From Mycobacterium sp. SMC-8 (lineage in GTDB: Bacteria; Actinomycetota; Actinomycetes; Mycobacteriales; Mycobacteriaceae): a stretch of DNA of 64,000 nucleotides. Positions 53,483-63,269 of this stretch are shown piece after piece. The stretch covers positions 5,890,001-5,954,000 of the forward strand of contig NZ_CP079865.1 in NCBI RefSeq assembly GCF_025263565.1. The letters run 5' to 3'. Position 1 is the first letter of the stretch, and every line of letters begins with the position of its first letter. The notes below the pieces were generated by a model that saw nothing but the letters and a program-made list of their open reading frames with translations, searched no databases and was not told where the DNA came from. The translations under genes and the position numbers were made by a program.

Positions 53483-55252
53483 GAGTCTGCTGAATTAGTG
53501 GGTTGATGGGGCGGGGCGTCTCAAGCGCTCGTCGGCGCGTGTGTGAAGTCACAGGCAGGCCGACAGATTCGGGATTGCCCCGCCGTTTGGGGCGTGGCAA
53601 TCCGATGTTCGCGCCGCAAGGCCGCCGGGATGTCTGGGCTTAGGCGATGGCCCAGGTGGTGCCGGTGTGGGTCAGGCCCATGCTGATCAGGCGGCGCAGG
53701 TTCAATGCGGCGGCGCGGTGGTGCAGCCAGTGGTTGTTCTTGCTGACGCCGCGGTAGCGGACTTTGCGGTTGCCGCGGGTCAACCAGGCGATCGAGCGTT
53801 CCACCATGGGGCGGTGTTGGCGGTACTCGGCCTGCCATTCGGGTGTGCGCGCGATGGCCCGGGCGGCACGTAGGTGCGGTTCGTGTTCGCTGATGGTGAG
53901 CTTTCGCCCACGCACTGCGGTGGTGCACAGGTGCCTCAAAGCGCATGACCGGCAATGCTTTTCGAATGCGGCTCCACCGCTAGGCCCGATGGGGATGGTG
54001 TGCTCGGCCGGACACGTCACGGTACGGGCCGCGAAATCGATGGTGAAGTCATCGCTGGTGAACCCACCCGGGACCGGGGTTCTCAGCGGGAGCGGTTTGA
54101 TCACGGCGACATGCTTGAGCTCGGCCAGCGTCGCCCGTGCCTGACCGGTGCCGTAGGCCGAATCGCCGAGCACCCGCACCGCCGTCGTCTCGTGTGCCAG
54201 CAGCGCCAGTCCGATGACGGCTTCGTGATTGTCTTGTCCGCTTGCCTTGGTCAGCGCGCAGTCGGTGATGATCCCGGTATCAGGTTCGACCGCGATGTGG
54301 GCCTTGTATCCGTCCTGGCGGCGATGCACCGTCTTATGGGCATGGCGGGCTTCGGGATCCACGGTAGAGATCACCCGATCACCGGCCACCTTCTGCGCGA
54401 TGCGCCACTGCCCGTCGGTGCCATCAGAACCCTCGACCGGTTCGACGTCCTGGCCGGCGACCAGCGCCAACAACGACACCGCCTCAGCGGCGCGCGGGCC
54501 CAGTTCCTGGTCGGGCAGATGCCCCAGCAGCCGGTGCGCATCGCCGACCAAGGCGTCGACAAGCTGGTCGCGGGCGGTTCTGTCGTTCCAGGCGATCGCC
54601 GGTTTACCCGGATCGCTGTAATCGTGGGCGGTGCAGTAAGTGGTGATCACCTCGCCGGCCCCTGGGACTTCGCGCCCGACCCGGCGGATCGCAGCGATCA
54701 GCTGGGTTACGGTGTCCTGGGTGGACACCGCATCATCGAGCACGGTGGAGTCCAACGCTCGCCGCGTCTTTTTGGCCAACACACCGGTCTGCGCCACGAC
54801 GGCCTTGACCGCCTCAAAGATCCGGTCCGGCGCCTGCGAGGCCGCCAGCCGGCGCCGCCAATAGGTCAGCGTGGTCGAGTGAAACGCCGGCGCGGTCACC
54901 GCCAACCCGCACGCGGCTTTCCAGCGCAGATCGAAGGTGACCGCGTCCACGGTCTCGCTATCAGAGAGCCCGTGCAGGGCCTGCAAGGTGATCACCGAGG
55001 CCATCACCTCGGCCGGCACGCTCGGACGCCCCCGCCGCGACGGGAAAAGATCAGCGAACATCGCCTCGGGAAACAACTCGTGGCGGTGTTCGGCCAGGAA
55101 TACAAACATGCTGTCGGACTTCAGCAGATGCCCGGCAACCGACTCCGCATCCAACAGCTCACGCTGATCCTCAGAATGCCCCTGCATCCATTAATCATCT
55201 CGAGAACCCAGCCACAAACCCCGCCACCACGCCGGATTAATTCAGCAGACTC
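53483..55252 (-). mobile_element. IS1182-family insertion sequence, copy B (inverted)
   Basis: 1770 bp, the same element as copy A in opposite orientation, with CTAG at 53479-53482 and 55253-55256. Before insertion a single CTAG formed the overlapping stop codons of two convergent genes (TTCTAG read from both strands), and the duplication left both stops intact. Confidence 0.93.
53640..55187 (-). CDS. IS1182-family transposase (copy B)
   Basis: The 515-residue product is identical to copy A, with the same DUF772-like N-terminus and DDE core (LDSTVLDDAV, LGDSAYGTG, QHRPMVERSIAWL). The identity of two copies 27 kb apart suggests recent transposition or gene conversion. Confidence 0.93.
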   Translation of the reverse strand: MQGHSEDQRELLDAESVAGHLLKSDSMFVFLAEHRHELFPEAMFADLFPSRRGRPSVPAEVMASVITLQALHGLSDSETVDAVTFDLRWKAACGLAVTAPAFHSTTLTYWRRRLAASQAPDRIFEAVKAVVAQTGVLAKKTRRALDSTVLDDAVSTQDTVTQLIAAIRRVGREVPGAGEVITTYCTAHDYSDPGKPAIAWNDRTARDQLVDALVGDAHRLLGHLPDQELGPRAAEAVSLLALVAGQDVEPVEGSDGTDGQWRIAQKVAGDRVISTVDPEARHAHKTVHRRQDGYKAHIAVEPDTGIITDCALTKASGQDNHEAVIGLALLAHETTAVRVLGDSAYGTGQARATLAELKHVAVIKPLPLRTPVPGGFTSDDFTIDFAARTVTCPAEHTIPIGPSGGAAFEKHCRSCALRHLCTTAVRGRKLTISEHEPHLRAARAIARTPEWQAEYRQHRPMVERSIAWLTRGNRKVRYRGVSKNNHWLHHRAAALNLRRLISMGLTHTGTTWAIA

Positions 55253-56935
55253 CTAGAACCGGCTCTCCAGCCGCGCCGACACCCCGGCCTCCTGCAGGTC
55301 GAGCCGTTCGAGCATGGTCCGCACCGCCTCCTCGTCGATGTGGCCGGCGTCTCGCTCATCGATGAGAGCGGCGCGTTGGGCAGCCAGCACGTCGCGGTAG
55401 AGCTGGGCGAACACCTCGGCGCGCAACGTGTTGGCTGCCGGGTCCGGCATCTCGTCGGCGTCCTGCGAGTGCCGCGCCACGATGCCGCGGATCTCGGCGA
55501 GCACCCGGGGGTCGAGCCCGGCGGGCGGATTGGCACGGAACTCGGCGAGCACCGCATCCGCGGCGCGGTGCACCACCTGCTCAGCCTTCTCGGTTTCGGC
55601 ATGCGTGTAGGTCTGGTCGGCGTCGACCGACAGGTCGAGCCGCCGGATCAGCAGAGGCAGCGTCCAGCCTTGCAGCAACAGCGTGCCGACGCTCACCACA
55701 AACGCGACGGCCTGAATCGTGGCGCGTTCGGGGAACGGTTCACCGGCGGCGGTCGTCGCCGGGATGGCTGCGGCCGCGGCCAGCGTCACCACCCCGCGCA
55801 TGCCGGTCCAGGACACCACGACGTTCTCCTGCCAGCTCAACGGCCGATTGTCGATCCGCGACCGCCACTTGGCCGGCTGTTTGCGGCGGGAGCCCAACGC
55901 TCCCCGGGCGCCGTCGGGAATCGGTACGCTCAGCCGCCGTTCCACCTGGCGTGCCAGGACTCCCCTGCCGAACATCGCGAACACCGACAGCGGCCGGATC
56001 ACCAGCACGATGAGCAACACCACCCCCGAGGCGACCGCGACCTGCGCCAGCGACTCGTGGGCGTCCCGCAGGTCTTCGAGCACGAACCGCAGATGCAGAC
56101 CGATGTAGGCGAACACGAACGCCTCGAGCAGCACGTCCACCGAATTCCACACGTACCGCTCCTGCAGCCGGGTCTGGTAGCCGGCGTCCACGGTGCCGGA
56201 CCCGACGATGAAACCGGCGACCACCACCGCGAGCACGCCGGAGGCGTGCATCTCCTCGGCCACGATGAACGCCGCGAACGGCACCATCAAACCCTGCACG
56301 GTCTCCAGCGCGGGGTTGGCCAGCCGCCGGCGGATCCACAACGTCACATATCCCAGTGCCGCGCCGACCGCCGGGCCGACCACAGCGCTGTAGCCGAACA
56401 GCAGCAGCGGGTTCTCGATGAATGTGTGGCTGCCGGCGACGTGCGCGACCGCCACCGAGAACAACGCCAGCGCGGCCGCGTCGTTGATCAGGCTCTCCCC
56501 GGTCAGGATCGTCATCACCCGTTTGGGCAGACCGAGTTTGCGGCCGACCGCGACGGCAGTGACGGCGTCGGGCGGCGCGACCACCGCGCCGAGCACGAGC
56601 GCGGTCGCGAACGTCAGCGGGACCACCACCAGCCAGGAGGAGACGGCCGCAACCGTGAACGCGGTCACGACGACCAGTCCGACGCCCAGACCGAGAATCG
56701 GCTTGATGTTGCGCAGGAAGCTCGGGAACGAGAAGTTCAGCGCCGCGGAGTACAGCAGCGGCGGCAGCACCACGGTCAGCAGGATGTGCGAGTCCAGTTC
56801 GGGCGCTTCGAATCCGGGTACGAACGACACCGCGATGCCGACCACGACGATGATGAGTGCGGGTTCGAGTCCGCGCCGGTGCGCCATCGCGGTCACTACG
56901 ATCGCACCCACCACAACCAGGATCAGTTCCACGCG
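55253..56935 (-). CDS. Na+/H+ antiporter, CPA1/NhaP type
   Basis: A 560-residue membrane protein with about 12 hydrophobic segments in residues 1-410 and a cytoplasmic tail. The CPA1 signature region LTGESLINDAAALALFSVAV (near residue 150) carries the ND pair for ion translocation. I take the GTG at 56935 because AGGAG is 9 bases upstream; the longer frame to 57070 is not supported. It exchanges sodium or potassium for protons at the inner membrane. The stop overlaps the CTAG repeat of IS1182 copy B. Confidence 0.9.
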   Translation of the reverse strand, partial: RVELILVVVGAIVVTAMAHRRGLEPALIIVVVGIAVSFVPGFEAPELDSHILLTVVLPPLLYSAALNFSFPSFLRNIKPILGLGVGLVVVTAFTVAAVSSWLVVVPLTFATALVLGAVVAPPDAVTAVAVGRKLGLPKRVMTILTGESLINDAAALALFSVAVAHVAGSHTFIENPLLLFGYSAVVGPAVGAALGYVTLWIRRRLANPALETVQGLMVPFAAFIVAEEMHASGVLAVVVAGFIVGSGTVDAGYQTRLQERYVWNSVDVLLEAFVFAYIGLHLRFVLEDLRDAHESLAQVAVASGVVLLIVLVIRPLSVFAMFGRGVLARQVERRLSVPIPDGARGALGSRRKQPAKWRSRIDNRPLSWQENVVVSWTGMRGVVTLAAAAAIPATTAAGEPFPERATIQAVAFVVSVGTLLLQGWTLPLLIRRLDLSVDADQTYTHAETEKAEQVVHRAADAVLAEFRANPPAGLDPRVLAEIRGIVARHSQDADEMPDPAANTLRAEVFAQLYRDVLAAQRAALIDERDAGHIDEEAVRTMLERLDLQEAGVSARLESRF

Positions 56936-56981
56936 CAGATTCTCCTGGCTGACTCGCGGGATCGCCCGCCGAGGCGCGCCG

Positions 56982-57788
56982 CTACGCCTGACAGGTGGGG
57001 CACCAGAACAGGTTGCGGCCTTCGAGCTCGACGGTGCGCACCGGGGTCGCGCACACCCGGCACGGCTCACCGGCCCGTCGGTAGACGTAGGTGCGCGGGC
57101 GGCCCTCCCGGTAGGACGGTGCGCCGCGGTCGTGCGCAGGGCGCACCACGACGATCTTGCCGCGCCGCACCCCGACCTTCATCAGTGCGACGAGATCGGT
57201 CCACATGTCGGCGAATTCGTCGGCGGTGATGGTCGTGCCGGGCCGGAACGGATCGATGCGGTGCCGGAACAGCAGCTCGCTGCGGTAGACGTTGCCGACC
57301 CCGGCGATCACCCCCTGATCCATCAACAACGCCCCGATCGGCCTGCGCGACTTACTGATTCGACGCCACGCCAGGGCGGGGTCGGCGTCCGGGCGCAGTG
57401 GGTCGGGACCGAGCCTGGCCACCACGTCGGCGACCTCGGGTTCCTCGATCACTTCACACACCGTCGGACCGCGCAGGTCGGTGCCGCACTCCGCACCGAG
57501 TATCCGCATGCGTACCTGCCCCACCGGCAACGGCTGGGTCCGGTCGTCGGGCACCGGCCACTCGGTGAAGGCGCCGTAGAGGCCGAGGTGGACGTGCACG
57601 ACGCGTCCGCCCTCGTAGTGGTGGAACAGATGCTTGCCCCAGGCGCTCGCCTTCTTGAACACCCGGCCGTTGACCGCGGCGGCGCCGTCGGCGAAGCGGC
57701 CCTGGGGGCTGGACACGATCACCGGCGCGCGGCCGAACCGACGCTGGTGCTGCCGGGCCAAGCGGTGCAGCGTGTGTCCCTCGGGCAT
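56982..57788 (-). CDS. Fpg/Nei family DNA glycosylase (endonuclease VIII)
   Basis: A 268-residue bifunctional DNA glycosylase. The N-terminus MPEGHTLHRLAR carries the catalytic Pro2-Glu3. The helix-2-turn-helix motif is LLMDQGVIAGVGNVYRSEL near residue 155, and the C-terminal zinc finger has CRVCATPV and CPTC. It removes oxidised bases and nicks the strand. M. tuberculosis has the orthologue (Rv2464c) next to rpiB, as here. The rpiB gene ends 4 bases upstream, so the two are co-transcribed. Confidence 0.92.
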   Translation of the reverse strand: MPEGHTLHRLARQHQRRFGRAPVIVSSPQGRFADGAAAVNGRVFKKASAWGKHLFHHYEGGRVVHVHLGLYGAFTEWPVPDDRTQPLPVGQVRMRILGAECGTDLRGPTVCEVIEEPEVADVVARLGPDPLRPDADPALAWRRISKSRRPIGALLMDQGVIAGVGNVYRSELLFRHRIDPFRPGTTITADEFADMWTDLVALMKVGVRRGKIVVVRPAHDRGAPSYREGRPRTYVYRRAGEPCRVCATPVRTVELEGRNLFWCPTCQA

Positions 57789-57791
57789 CGG

Positions 57792-58274
57792 CTACTCGCC
57801 GGGCACCGGCGGTGCGACGTGTGTCTTCTCGTACTCGGCAAGCATGTCGATGCGGCGCTGGTGCCGCGGGGCCTCCGACCAGGCCGTGGCCAGGAACGCG
57901 TCGACGATCGCGAGCGCTTCTTCGGTCGAGTGCATCCGGCCGCCGATGCCGATCAGTTGGGCGTTGTTGTGCTCGCGGGCCAGCGCCGCGGTCTCGGTGC
58001 TCCACGCCAGCGCACAGCGCGCGCCGGGAACCTTGTTCGCCGCGATCTGCTCACCGTTACCGGACCCGCCGAGCACGATGCCGAGGCTGCCCGGGTCGGC
58101 CACCGTCTTCTCGGCCGCCGCGATGCAGAACGCCGGGTAGTCGTCGTCGGCGTCGTAGGTGAACGCGCCGCAGTCCACGGGCTCGTGCCCAGCCGCTTTG
58201 AGGTGCACGACGATGGCCTGCTTGAGTTCGTATCCGGCGTGGTCGGCCCCGAGGTAGACGCGCATGGCGGACAC
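57792..58274 (-). CDS. rpiB: Ribose-5-phosphate isomerase B
   Basis: A 160-residue RpiB. The opening MRVYLGADHAGYELK, the motif GIVLGGSGNGEQIAANK near residue 65 and the histidine region GIGGRMHSTEEA near 110 match the family, which interconverts ribose 5-phosphate and ribulose 5-phosphate. The start could also be the ATG at 58265; the three-residue longer form matches the M. tuberculosis start. It precedes the glycosylase gene in an operon. Confidence 0.95.
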   Translation of the reverse strand: MSAMRVYLGADHAGYELKQAIVVHLKAAGHEPVDCGAFTYDADDDYPAFCIAAAEKTVADPGSLGIVLGGSGNGEQIAANKVPGARCALAWSTETAALAREHNNAQLIGIGGRMHSTEEALAIVDAFLATAWSEAPRHQRRIDMLAEYEKTHVAPPVPGE

Positions 58275-58294
58275 CCTACCTCCCGGTTATGCCG

Positions 58295-58375
58295 CTCCAG
58301 CCCGACTGTCGGCTCAGCCGACTCCAGCCCGACTGTCGGCTCAGCCGACTCCAGCCCGACTGTCGGCTCAGCCGA
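58295..58375. repeat. Three exact 27-bp tandem repeats
   Basis: Units occupy 58295-58321, 58322-58348 and 58349-58375; each begins CTCCAGCCCGACTGTCGGCT and contains two small dyads (CCGACTGTCGG and GGCTCAGCC). The third unit contains the stop codon of the oxygenase gene. Tandem units of this kind vary in number between mycobacterial strains, and each dyad could act as a weak terminator. Confidence 0.85.
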
Positions 58376-59327
58376 CGGTGATGGCGTCGAGTCGTTCCCT
58401 GATGAAGTCCGCCGCCGTCACCGGTTCCAGTCCGGACACCCGGCCGACCGGCGGCGCCAGCGGAGCGACGAGCGCGTCGTGGTTGGCCTCGTAGAAGTAG
58501 ATCAACGACACCAGGTCCTCTTCGGGGGCGTGCGGCTGCGGCGGCAGTACCCGGTGCCGGCCGGAGAGCCAGCGCCGGCCGCTCCAATACTCCAGCAGGT
58601 CACCGATGTTCACCGTCAGCGCGTCGGGATCGTAGGGAGCGTCCTCCCATCCGGCCTCGTCGGAGTACACCTGCAGACCGCCGGCGCCGGGCTCACGATC
58701 GAGAATCGTCACGGTGCCGAAGTCGGTGTGCGGCCCGATGCGGAACTGACCGGGTTCGGGGTCGCCGACCACGCTCGCCGGCGGGTAATGGTTGATGTTC
58801 ATCGTCCAGGTCGGCGTGCTGGCCAGCTCGGCGAACGGATTGACCGTCATCTTCAGCGCGTGGGCGCACAGCGCCAGCAGCTCATCAGCCACGCGCCGCA
58901 TCTGCGCGGTGTACTCGGCGACCAACCCATGCAGCGCCGGCACCTCGACGGGCCAGACGTTCGGCGCGAACCAGACCCGGTCGACCTCCTCGTCACCGGT
59001 CGCGGTGTCCGCGCCGACACTGAAGCTCTCCTTCAGATCCGGCGGCGTCTCGGTTCCTTCCGCGTAGCCGTTGGCCTCCGCGCCCGGCCCGATCCAGCCG
59101 CGGCCGCCGACCGGCACCGAGTACCGCGCTTTCGCCTCGGGCGACAGCGCGAAGAACTCGCGGGCCGCGACACGCACGTCCCGCGCCAGCGACGGGTCGA
59201 CGCCGTGACCGCGTACCAGAATGAAGCCCGCCCGCTGAAGGCTCGCGTCGAGCTCGGCGGCGACGTCATCGGCAGCCGGCCCGCCGGCCCGCCAGCACGA
59301 GAGATCCAGTGTGGCAATGACACTCAT
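58368..59327 (-). CDS. Isopenicillin N synthase-like 2-oxoglutarate/Fe(II) dioxygenase
   Basis: A 319-residue non-haem iron oxygenase. The iron ligands are His and Asp in GPHTDFGTVTIL (near residue 203) and His in GRHRVLPP (near 263), followed by the arginine that binds 2-oxoglutarate in the family. Its N-terminal DIOX_N domain has GFILVRGHGVD near residue 35. An ATG at 59354 that overlaps the upstream stop (ATGA) is another possible start; I prefer 59327 with AGGAG upstream. The substrate is unknown. It is coupled to the deaminase gene upstream. Confidence 0.87.
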   Translation of the reverse strand: MSVIATLDLSCWRAGGPAADDVAAELDASLQRAGFILVRGHGVDPSLARDVRVAAREFFALSPEAKARYSVPVGGRGWIGPGAEANGYAEGTETPPDLKESFSVGADTATGDEEVDRVWFAPNVWPVEVPALHGLVAEYTAQMRRVADELLALCAHALKMTVNPFAELASTPTWTMNINHYPPASVVGDPEPGQFRIGPHTDFGTVTILDREPGAGGLQVYSDEAGWEDAPYDPDALTVNIGDLLEYWSGRRWLSGRHRVLPPQPHAPEEDLVSLIYFYEANHDALVAPLAPPVGRVSGLEPVTAADFIRERLDAITVG

Positions 59328-59350
59328 CTGCTGTTCCGCTCCTCGCGTGC

Positions 59351-59824
59351 TCATTCGCCGATGTCCTCGGCCCACAGATCCGGGTTGGCCGCGACGAAGT
59401 CCCGCATCATGGTCACGCAGCGTTGGTCGTCGACGATCGTGACGTCCACGCCGTTCAAGGCGAGCCAGTCGTGCCCGCCGGTGAAGGTCCGGCTCTCCCC
59501 GATCACGACGGCGCCGATGTTGAACTGGCGCACCAAACCGCTGCAGTACCAGCACGGCGACAGTGTGGTCACCATGATCGTCCAGCGGTACCCGCGCTGC
59601 CGGCCCGCATTGCGGAACGCGTCGGTCTCGGCGTGGATGGACGGGTCGTCTGATTGCACCCGCCGGTTGTGACCGGCGCCCAGCAGGGTTCCGTCCACCG
59701 AGAACAGCGCGGCGCCGATCGGTATACCGCCTTCGGCCAAGCCTTTTCGCGCTTCGGCTACGGCGACGTCGAGCATCTGCTGGGCGGTGAGCACACCGTG
59801 TGGGCGCTGATCCTGGTTCGGCAC
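59351..59824 (-). CDS. Nucleoside/cytosine deaminase family protein
   Basis: A 157-residue zinc deaminase. The zinc ligands are in IHAETDAF (near residue 65) and LSPCWYCSGLV (near 92), with the catalytic glutamate in HAE. Length and motifs resemble yeast-type cytosine deaminase. The start is uncertain: a GTG at 59824 gives VPNQDQRPHGVLTAQQ; the longer frame to 59914 has basic sequence typical of a false extension. It is immediately upstream of the oxygenase gene; the two may act on the same base or heterocycle. Confidence 0.82.
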   Translation of the reverse strand: MPNQDQRPHGVLTAQQMLDVAVAEARKGLAEGGIPIGAALFSVDGTLLGAGHNRRVQSDDPSIHAETDAFRNAGRQRGYRWTIMVTTLSPCWYCSGLVRQFNIGAVVIGESRTFTGGHDWLALNGVDVTIVDDQRCVTMMRDFVAANPDLWAEDIGE

Positions 59825-59938
59825 GGCACCAAGTATGCGGCTCGGGGTGGTCGGTTCAGCCGCAAACACCGCTATACGGTCACCCCGCCGGCGCCGGTCC
59901 GCAACCGGACGCAACAGAGCCGAAACAAAGCGGCAGGG

Positions 59939-60559
59939 TCAGTCGAACTCAGGCCTCTCAGTCCGGGTGCGCTTGAGTTCCCAGAAGTGCGGATAGGCGG
60001 CGAAGATCACCGACGCATCCCACAGCTTGCCGGCTTCTTCGCCGCGCGGGATGCGCGAGAGCACCGGACCGAAGAACGCGACGCCGTTGACGTGGATGGT
60101 CGGGGTGCCGACGTCCGGTCCCACCGCGTCCATGCCGGCGTGGTGGCTCTCGCGCAGCGCCTGGTCGTAGAACGTCGACGTGGCGGCCTCGGCGAGTTCG
60201 GCGGGCAGTCCGACTTCGTCAAGCGATTCCGCGATGACCCGGGCGAAGTCCGGGTCGGAATCCCGGTAGCCCAGATTGTGGATACGGGTGCCCATCGCGG
60301 TGTACAGCGGGCTGAGGATCTCTGGGCCCTTGGCCTGCTCCGCGGCGATCGCGACCCGCACGGGCCCCCAGGCCTTCTGCATCGCCTCGCGGTACTCCTC
60401 GGGCACCTCCTTGCCCTCGTTGAGCACGGCCAGGCTCATCACATGGAAGTTGATGTCGATGTCGCGCACCTTCTCGACCTCCAGCACCCAGCGGGATGTG
60501 ATCCAGGCCCACGGGCACAGCGGGTCGAACCAGAAATCGGCACGAGACTTCTCTGACAT
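59939..60559 (-). CDS. DsbA-family mycothiol-dependent thiol protein (Rv2466c-like), monothiol variant
   Basis: A 206-residue thioredoxin-fold protein with an inserted helical domain. It matches the M. tuberculosis Rv2466c (mycoredoxin-2) pattern, including [29 protein letters not shown] (cis-proline) and [10 protein letters not shown] at the end. The active site reads [13 protein letters not shown]: the first cysteine is present but the second of the CPWC motif in Rv2466c is alanine here. The enzyme would have to use a one-cysteine, mycothiol-assisted mechanism. A start at 60610 is also open. Confidence 0.88.
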   Translation of the reverse strand: MSEKSRADFWFDPLCPWAWITSRWVLEVEKVRDIDINFHVMSLAVLNEGKEVPEEYREAMQKAWGPVRVAIAAEQAKGPEILSPLYTAMGTRIHNLGYRDSDPDFARVIAESLDEVGLPAELAEAATSTFYDQALRESHHAGMDAVGPDVGTPTIHVNGVAFFGPVLSRIPRGEEAGKLWDASVIFAAYPHFWELKRTRTERPEFD

Positions 60560-60659
60560 GTGCGGTCCTCTCTTCTGCATACAGCTGTGACGGACGTCCA
60601 TTGAGCACAACCCGCGACGCGCGTCCCGTCTTCCCCGGATGAGGCTAGTGTTGTCGAGC

Positions 60660-63248
60660 GTGGCACTTCCTAATCTGACTCGCGACCAGGCCGCCGAGCG
60701 CGCCGCATTGGTGACCGTCGACAGCTATCGCATCGACCTCGATCTGACCGACGGTGCGGACAAGCCCGGAGAGCGCACCTTCCGGTCGGTGACGACAGTC
60801 GAGTTCGAGGCCCTCCCCGGCGCCGACACCTTCATCGACCTTGCCGCCGCGACAGTGCGCAGCGCCACGCTCAACGGCTCCGATATCGACGTTTCCGGAT
60901 ATGACGAGTCCACCGGGATACCACTGACGGGACTCGCCAAGCACAACGTGCTCACCGTCGATGCGGACTGCAGCTACTCGAACACCGGGGAGGGATTGCA
61001 CCGTTTCGTGGACCCGGTCGACGACGAGGTGTACCTGTATTCACAGTTCGAAACCGCCGATGCCAAGCGGATGTTCGCGTGTTTCGATCAGCCCGATCTG
61101 AAGGCCGCTTTCGACGTCACCGTCGTCGCGCCCGCGCACTGGGAAGTGATCTCCAACGGTGCCACCGCGGCCGTCGAGGACCTCGACTCCGGCGCCAAAC
61201 GGCACACGTTCAGGGCCACGCCCCGGATGAGCACCTACCTGGTGGCGCTCATCGCCGGACCCTACGCCCGCTGGGACGACCAATATTCCGACGACCACGG
61301 GGACATCCCGTTGGGCATCTTCTGCCGCAGGTCGCTGGCCGATTACATGGACGCCGAGCGGCTGTTCACCGAGACCAAGCAGGGATTCGGCTTCTACCAC
61401 AAGAACTTCGGCGTCCCGTACGCGTTCGGCAAGTACGACCAGCTGTTCGTCCCGGAGTTCAACGCCGGCGCGATGGAGAACGCCGGGGCCGTGACCTTCC
61501 TGGAGGACTACGTATTCCGCAGCAAGGTCACCCGCGCGTCCTACGAGCGCAGAGCAGAGACCGTGCTGCACGAGATGGCCCACATGTGGTTCGGCGACCT
61601 GGTCACCATGCGGTGGTGGGACGACCTGTGGCTCAATGAGTCCTTCGCGACGTTCGCGTCGGTGCTCTGCCAGGCCGAGGCCACCGAGTACACGCAAGCC
61701 TGGACGACGTTCGCCAACGTCGAGAAGTCCTGGGCCTACCGACAGGACCAGCTGCCCTCGACCCATCCGGTGGCCGCCGACATCCCGGACCTGCACGCCG
61801 TGGAGGTCAACTTCGACGGCATCACCTACGCCAAGGGCGCCAGCGTGCTCAAGCAGCTCGTCGCCTATGTCGGGCTCGACGCGTTCCTGGCCGGGTTGCG
61901 CGACTACTTCCGCGACCACGCGTTCGGCAACGCGACGTTCGGCGACCTGCTCGGCGCGTTGGAGAAGTCGTCGGGACGCGACCTGTCGGGCTGGGGCAGG
62001 CAGTGGCTCAAGACCACCGGGCTCAACACGCTTCGCCCGGAGTTCGACGTCGACGCCGACGGCACGTTCACCCGGTTCGCGATCGCTCAGGGCGGCGCCA
62101 AACCGGGTGCCGGGGAGACCCGCGTGCACCGGCTCGCGGTCGGCATCTACGACGACGACGCCTTCGGCAAGCTGGTCCGGGTGCACCGCGAGGAGCTCGA
62201 CGTCGAGGACGCGACCACCGAAGTGCCTGCACTGCAGGGTGTTTCGCGGGGCAAGCTGATCCTGGTCAACGACGACGACCTGACCTACTGCTCAGCGCGG
62301 CTAGACCCCGAATCGCTGCAGACGGTGCTGACCCGCATCGCCGACATCGCCGATCCGCTCCCCCGCACCCTGGCCTGGTCGGCGGCGTGGGAGATGACCC
62401 GTGACGCCGAACTGCGGGCCCGCGACTTCGTCGCGCTGGTGATCAGCGGACTGCACGCCGAGTCCGAGGTCGGCGTCGCGCAGCGCCTGCTGCTGCAGGC
62501 GCAGACGGCGCTGGGTTCCTACGCCGACCCGGCCTGGGCGGCCGAGAACGGCTGGCCGGCGTTCGGGGATGCGCTGCTGGACCTCGCCCGCGAATCCGCA
62601 CCGGGGTCGGACCATCAGCTCGCGTTCGTCAACGCGCTGTGCACGTCGGTGCTGTCCCCGAACCACGTCGCGGTGCTGTCCACCCTGCTCGACAACGAGC
62701 CCGCCGCGGTCAATCTGGCCGGCCTGGTGCTCGACACCGATCTGCGGTGGCGCGTGGTGACCGCGCTGGCGCGTGCCGGCGTGATCGACGCCGACGGTCC
62801 GCAGACGCCGTTCATCGACGCCGAAGCCGCCAACGACCCCACGGCGGCCGGACGCCGCCAGGCCGCGGCGGCGTCGGCGGCGCGGCCCCAAGCGGCGGTC
62901 AAGGACGCGGCGTGGGAACAGGTCGTCGAGGACGACACGCTGGCCAACATCACCGCGCGCGCGATCATCGGCGGTTTCGTCCAGCCCGGCCAGGGCGAGG
63001 TGCTGGCGCCGTTCCGGGACCGGTACTTCGGGGCGATCTCCGGAGTCTGGCAACGCCGATCCAGTGAGGTGGCGCAGACCGTGGTGGTCGGGCTGTACCC
63101 GTCGTGGGAGATCAGCCAGGACGCGCTGGACGCCGCCGACCGGTTCCTGTCGGATCCTGAGGTGCCGCCGGCGCTGCGCCGGCTCGTGCTGGAAGGCCGC
63201 GCCGGCGTCGAACGTTCACTGAAGGCCCGCCGGTTCGACGTGAGCTGA
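60660..63248 (+). CDS. pepN: Aminopeptidase N (M1 family)
   Basis: An 862-residue M1 metallopeptidase. The exopeptidase motif is [11 protein letters not shown] (near residue 273), and the zinc site is [10 protein letters not shown] (near 303) with the distant glutamate in [10 protein letters not shown]. The C-terminal ERAP1-like helical domain follows. I take the GTG at 60660, since [11 protein letters not shown] is the usual N-terminus; a start at 60639 is also open. It removes N-terminal amino acids from peptides in the cytoplasm, downstream of the Clp protease. Divergent from the Rv2466c-like gene, as in M. tuberculosis. Confidence 0.95.
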   Translation: MALPNLTRDQAAERAALVTVDSYRIDLDLTDGADKPGERTFRSVTTVEFEALPGADTFIDLAAATVRSATLNGSDIDVSGYDESTGIPLTGLAKHNVLTVDADCSYSNTGEGLHRFVDPVDDEVYLYSQFETADAKRMFACFDQPDLKAAFDVTVVAPAHWEVISNGATAAVEDLDSGAKRHTFRATPRMSTYLVALIAGPYARWDDQYSDDHGDIPLGIFCRRSLADYMDAERLFTETKQGFGFYHKNFGVPYAFGKYDQLFVPEFNAGAMENAGAVTFLEDYVFRSKVTRASYERRAETVLHEMAHMWFGDLVTMRWWDDLWLNESFATFASVLCQAEATEYTQAWTTFANVEKSWAYRQDQLPSTHPVAADIPDLHAVEVNFDGITYAKGASVLKQLVAYVGLDAFLAGLRDYFRDHAFGNATFGDLLGALEKSSGRDLSGWGRQWLKTTGLNTLRPEFDVDADGTFTRFAIAQGGAKPGAGETRVHRLAVGIYDDDAFGKLVRVHREELDVEDATTEVPALQGVSRGKLILVNDDDLTYCSARLDPESLQTVLTRIADIADPLPRTLAWSAAWEMTRDAELRARDFVALVISGLHAESEVGVAQRLLLQAQTALGSYADPAWAAENGWPAFGDALLDLARESAPGSDHQLAFVNALCTSVLSPNHVAVLSTLLDNEPAAVNLAGLVLDTDLRWRVVTALARAGVIDADGPQTPFIDAEAANDPTAAGRRQAAAASAARPQAAVKDAAWEQVVEDDTLANITARAIIGGFVQPGQGEVLAPFRDRYFGAISGVWQRRSSEVAQTVVVGLYPSWEISQDALDAADRFLSDPEVPPALRRLVLEGRAGVERSLKARRFDVS

Positions 63249-63269
63249 CTGCCTCGACACGCTGGTTCT

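Noticed and set aside
53955..55256. Open frame antisense to the IS1182 transposase (and its twin at 24913-26214)
   Set aside because: Both copies carry it only because the IS is duplicated; the DDE transposase on the other strand explains the sequence.
58295..58375. Possible CRISPR array
   Set aside because: The three 27-bp units are directly abutted with no spacers, and no cas genes are near. It is a tandem repeat.
56418..59672. Plus-strand open frame of 1084 codons
   Set aside because: It runs antisense through the antiporter, nei2, rpiB, the oxygenase and part of the deaminase. Long stop-free antisense frames are expected at this GC content and it has no recognisable domain.
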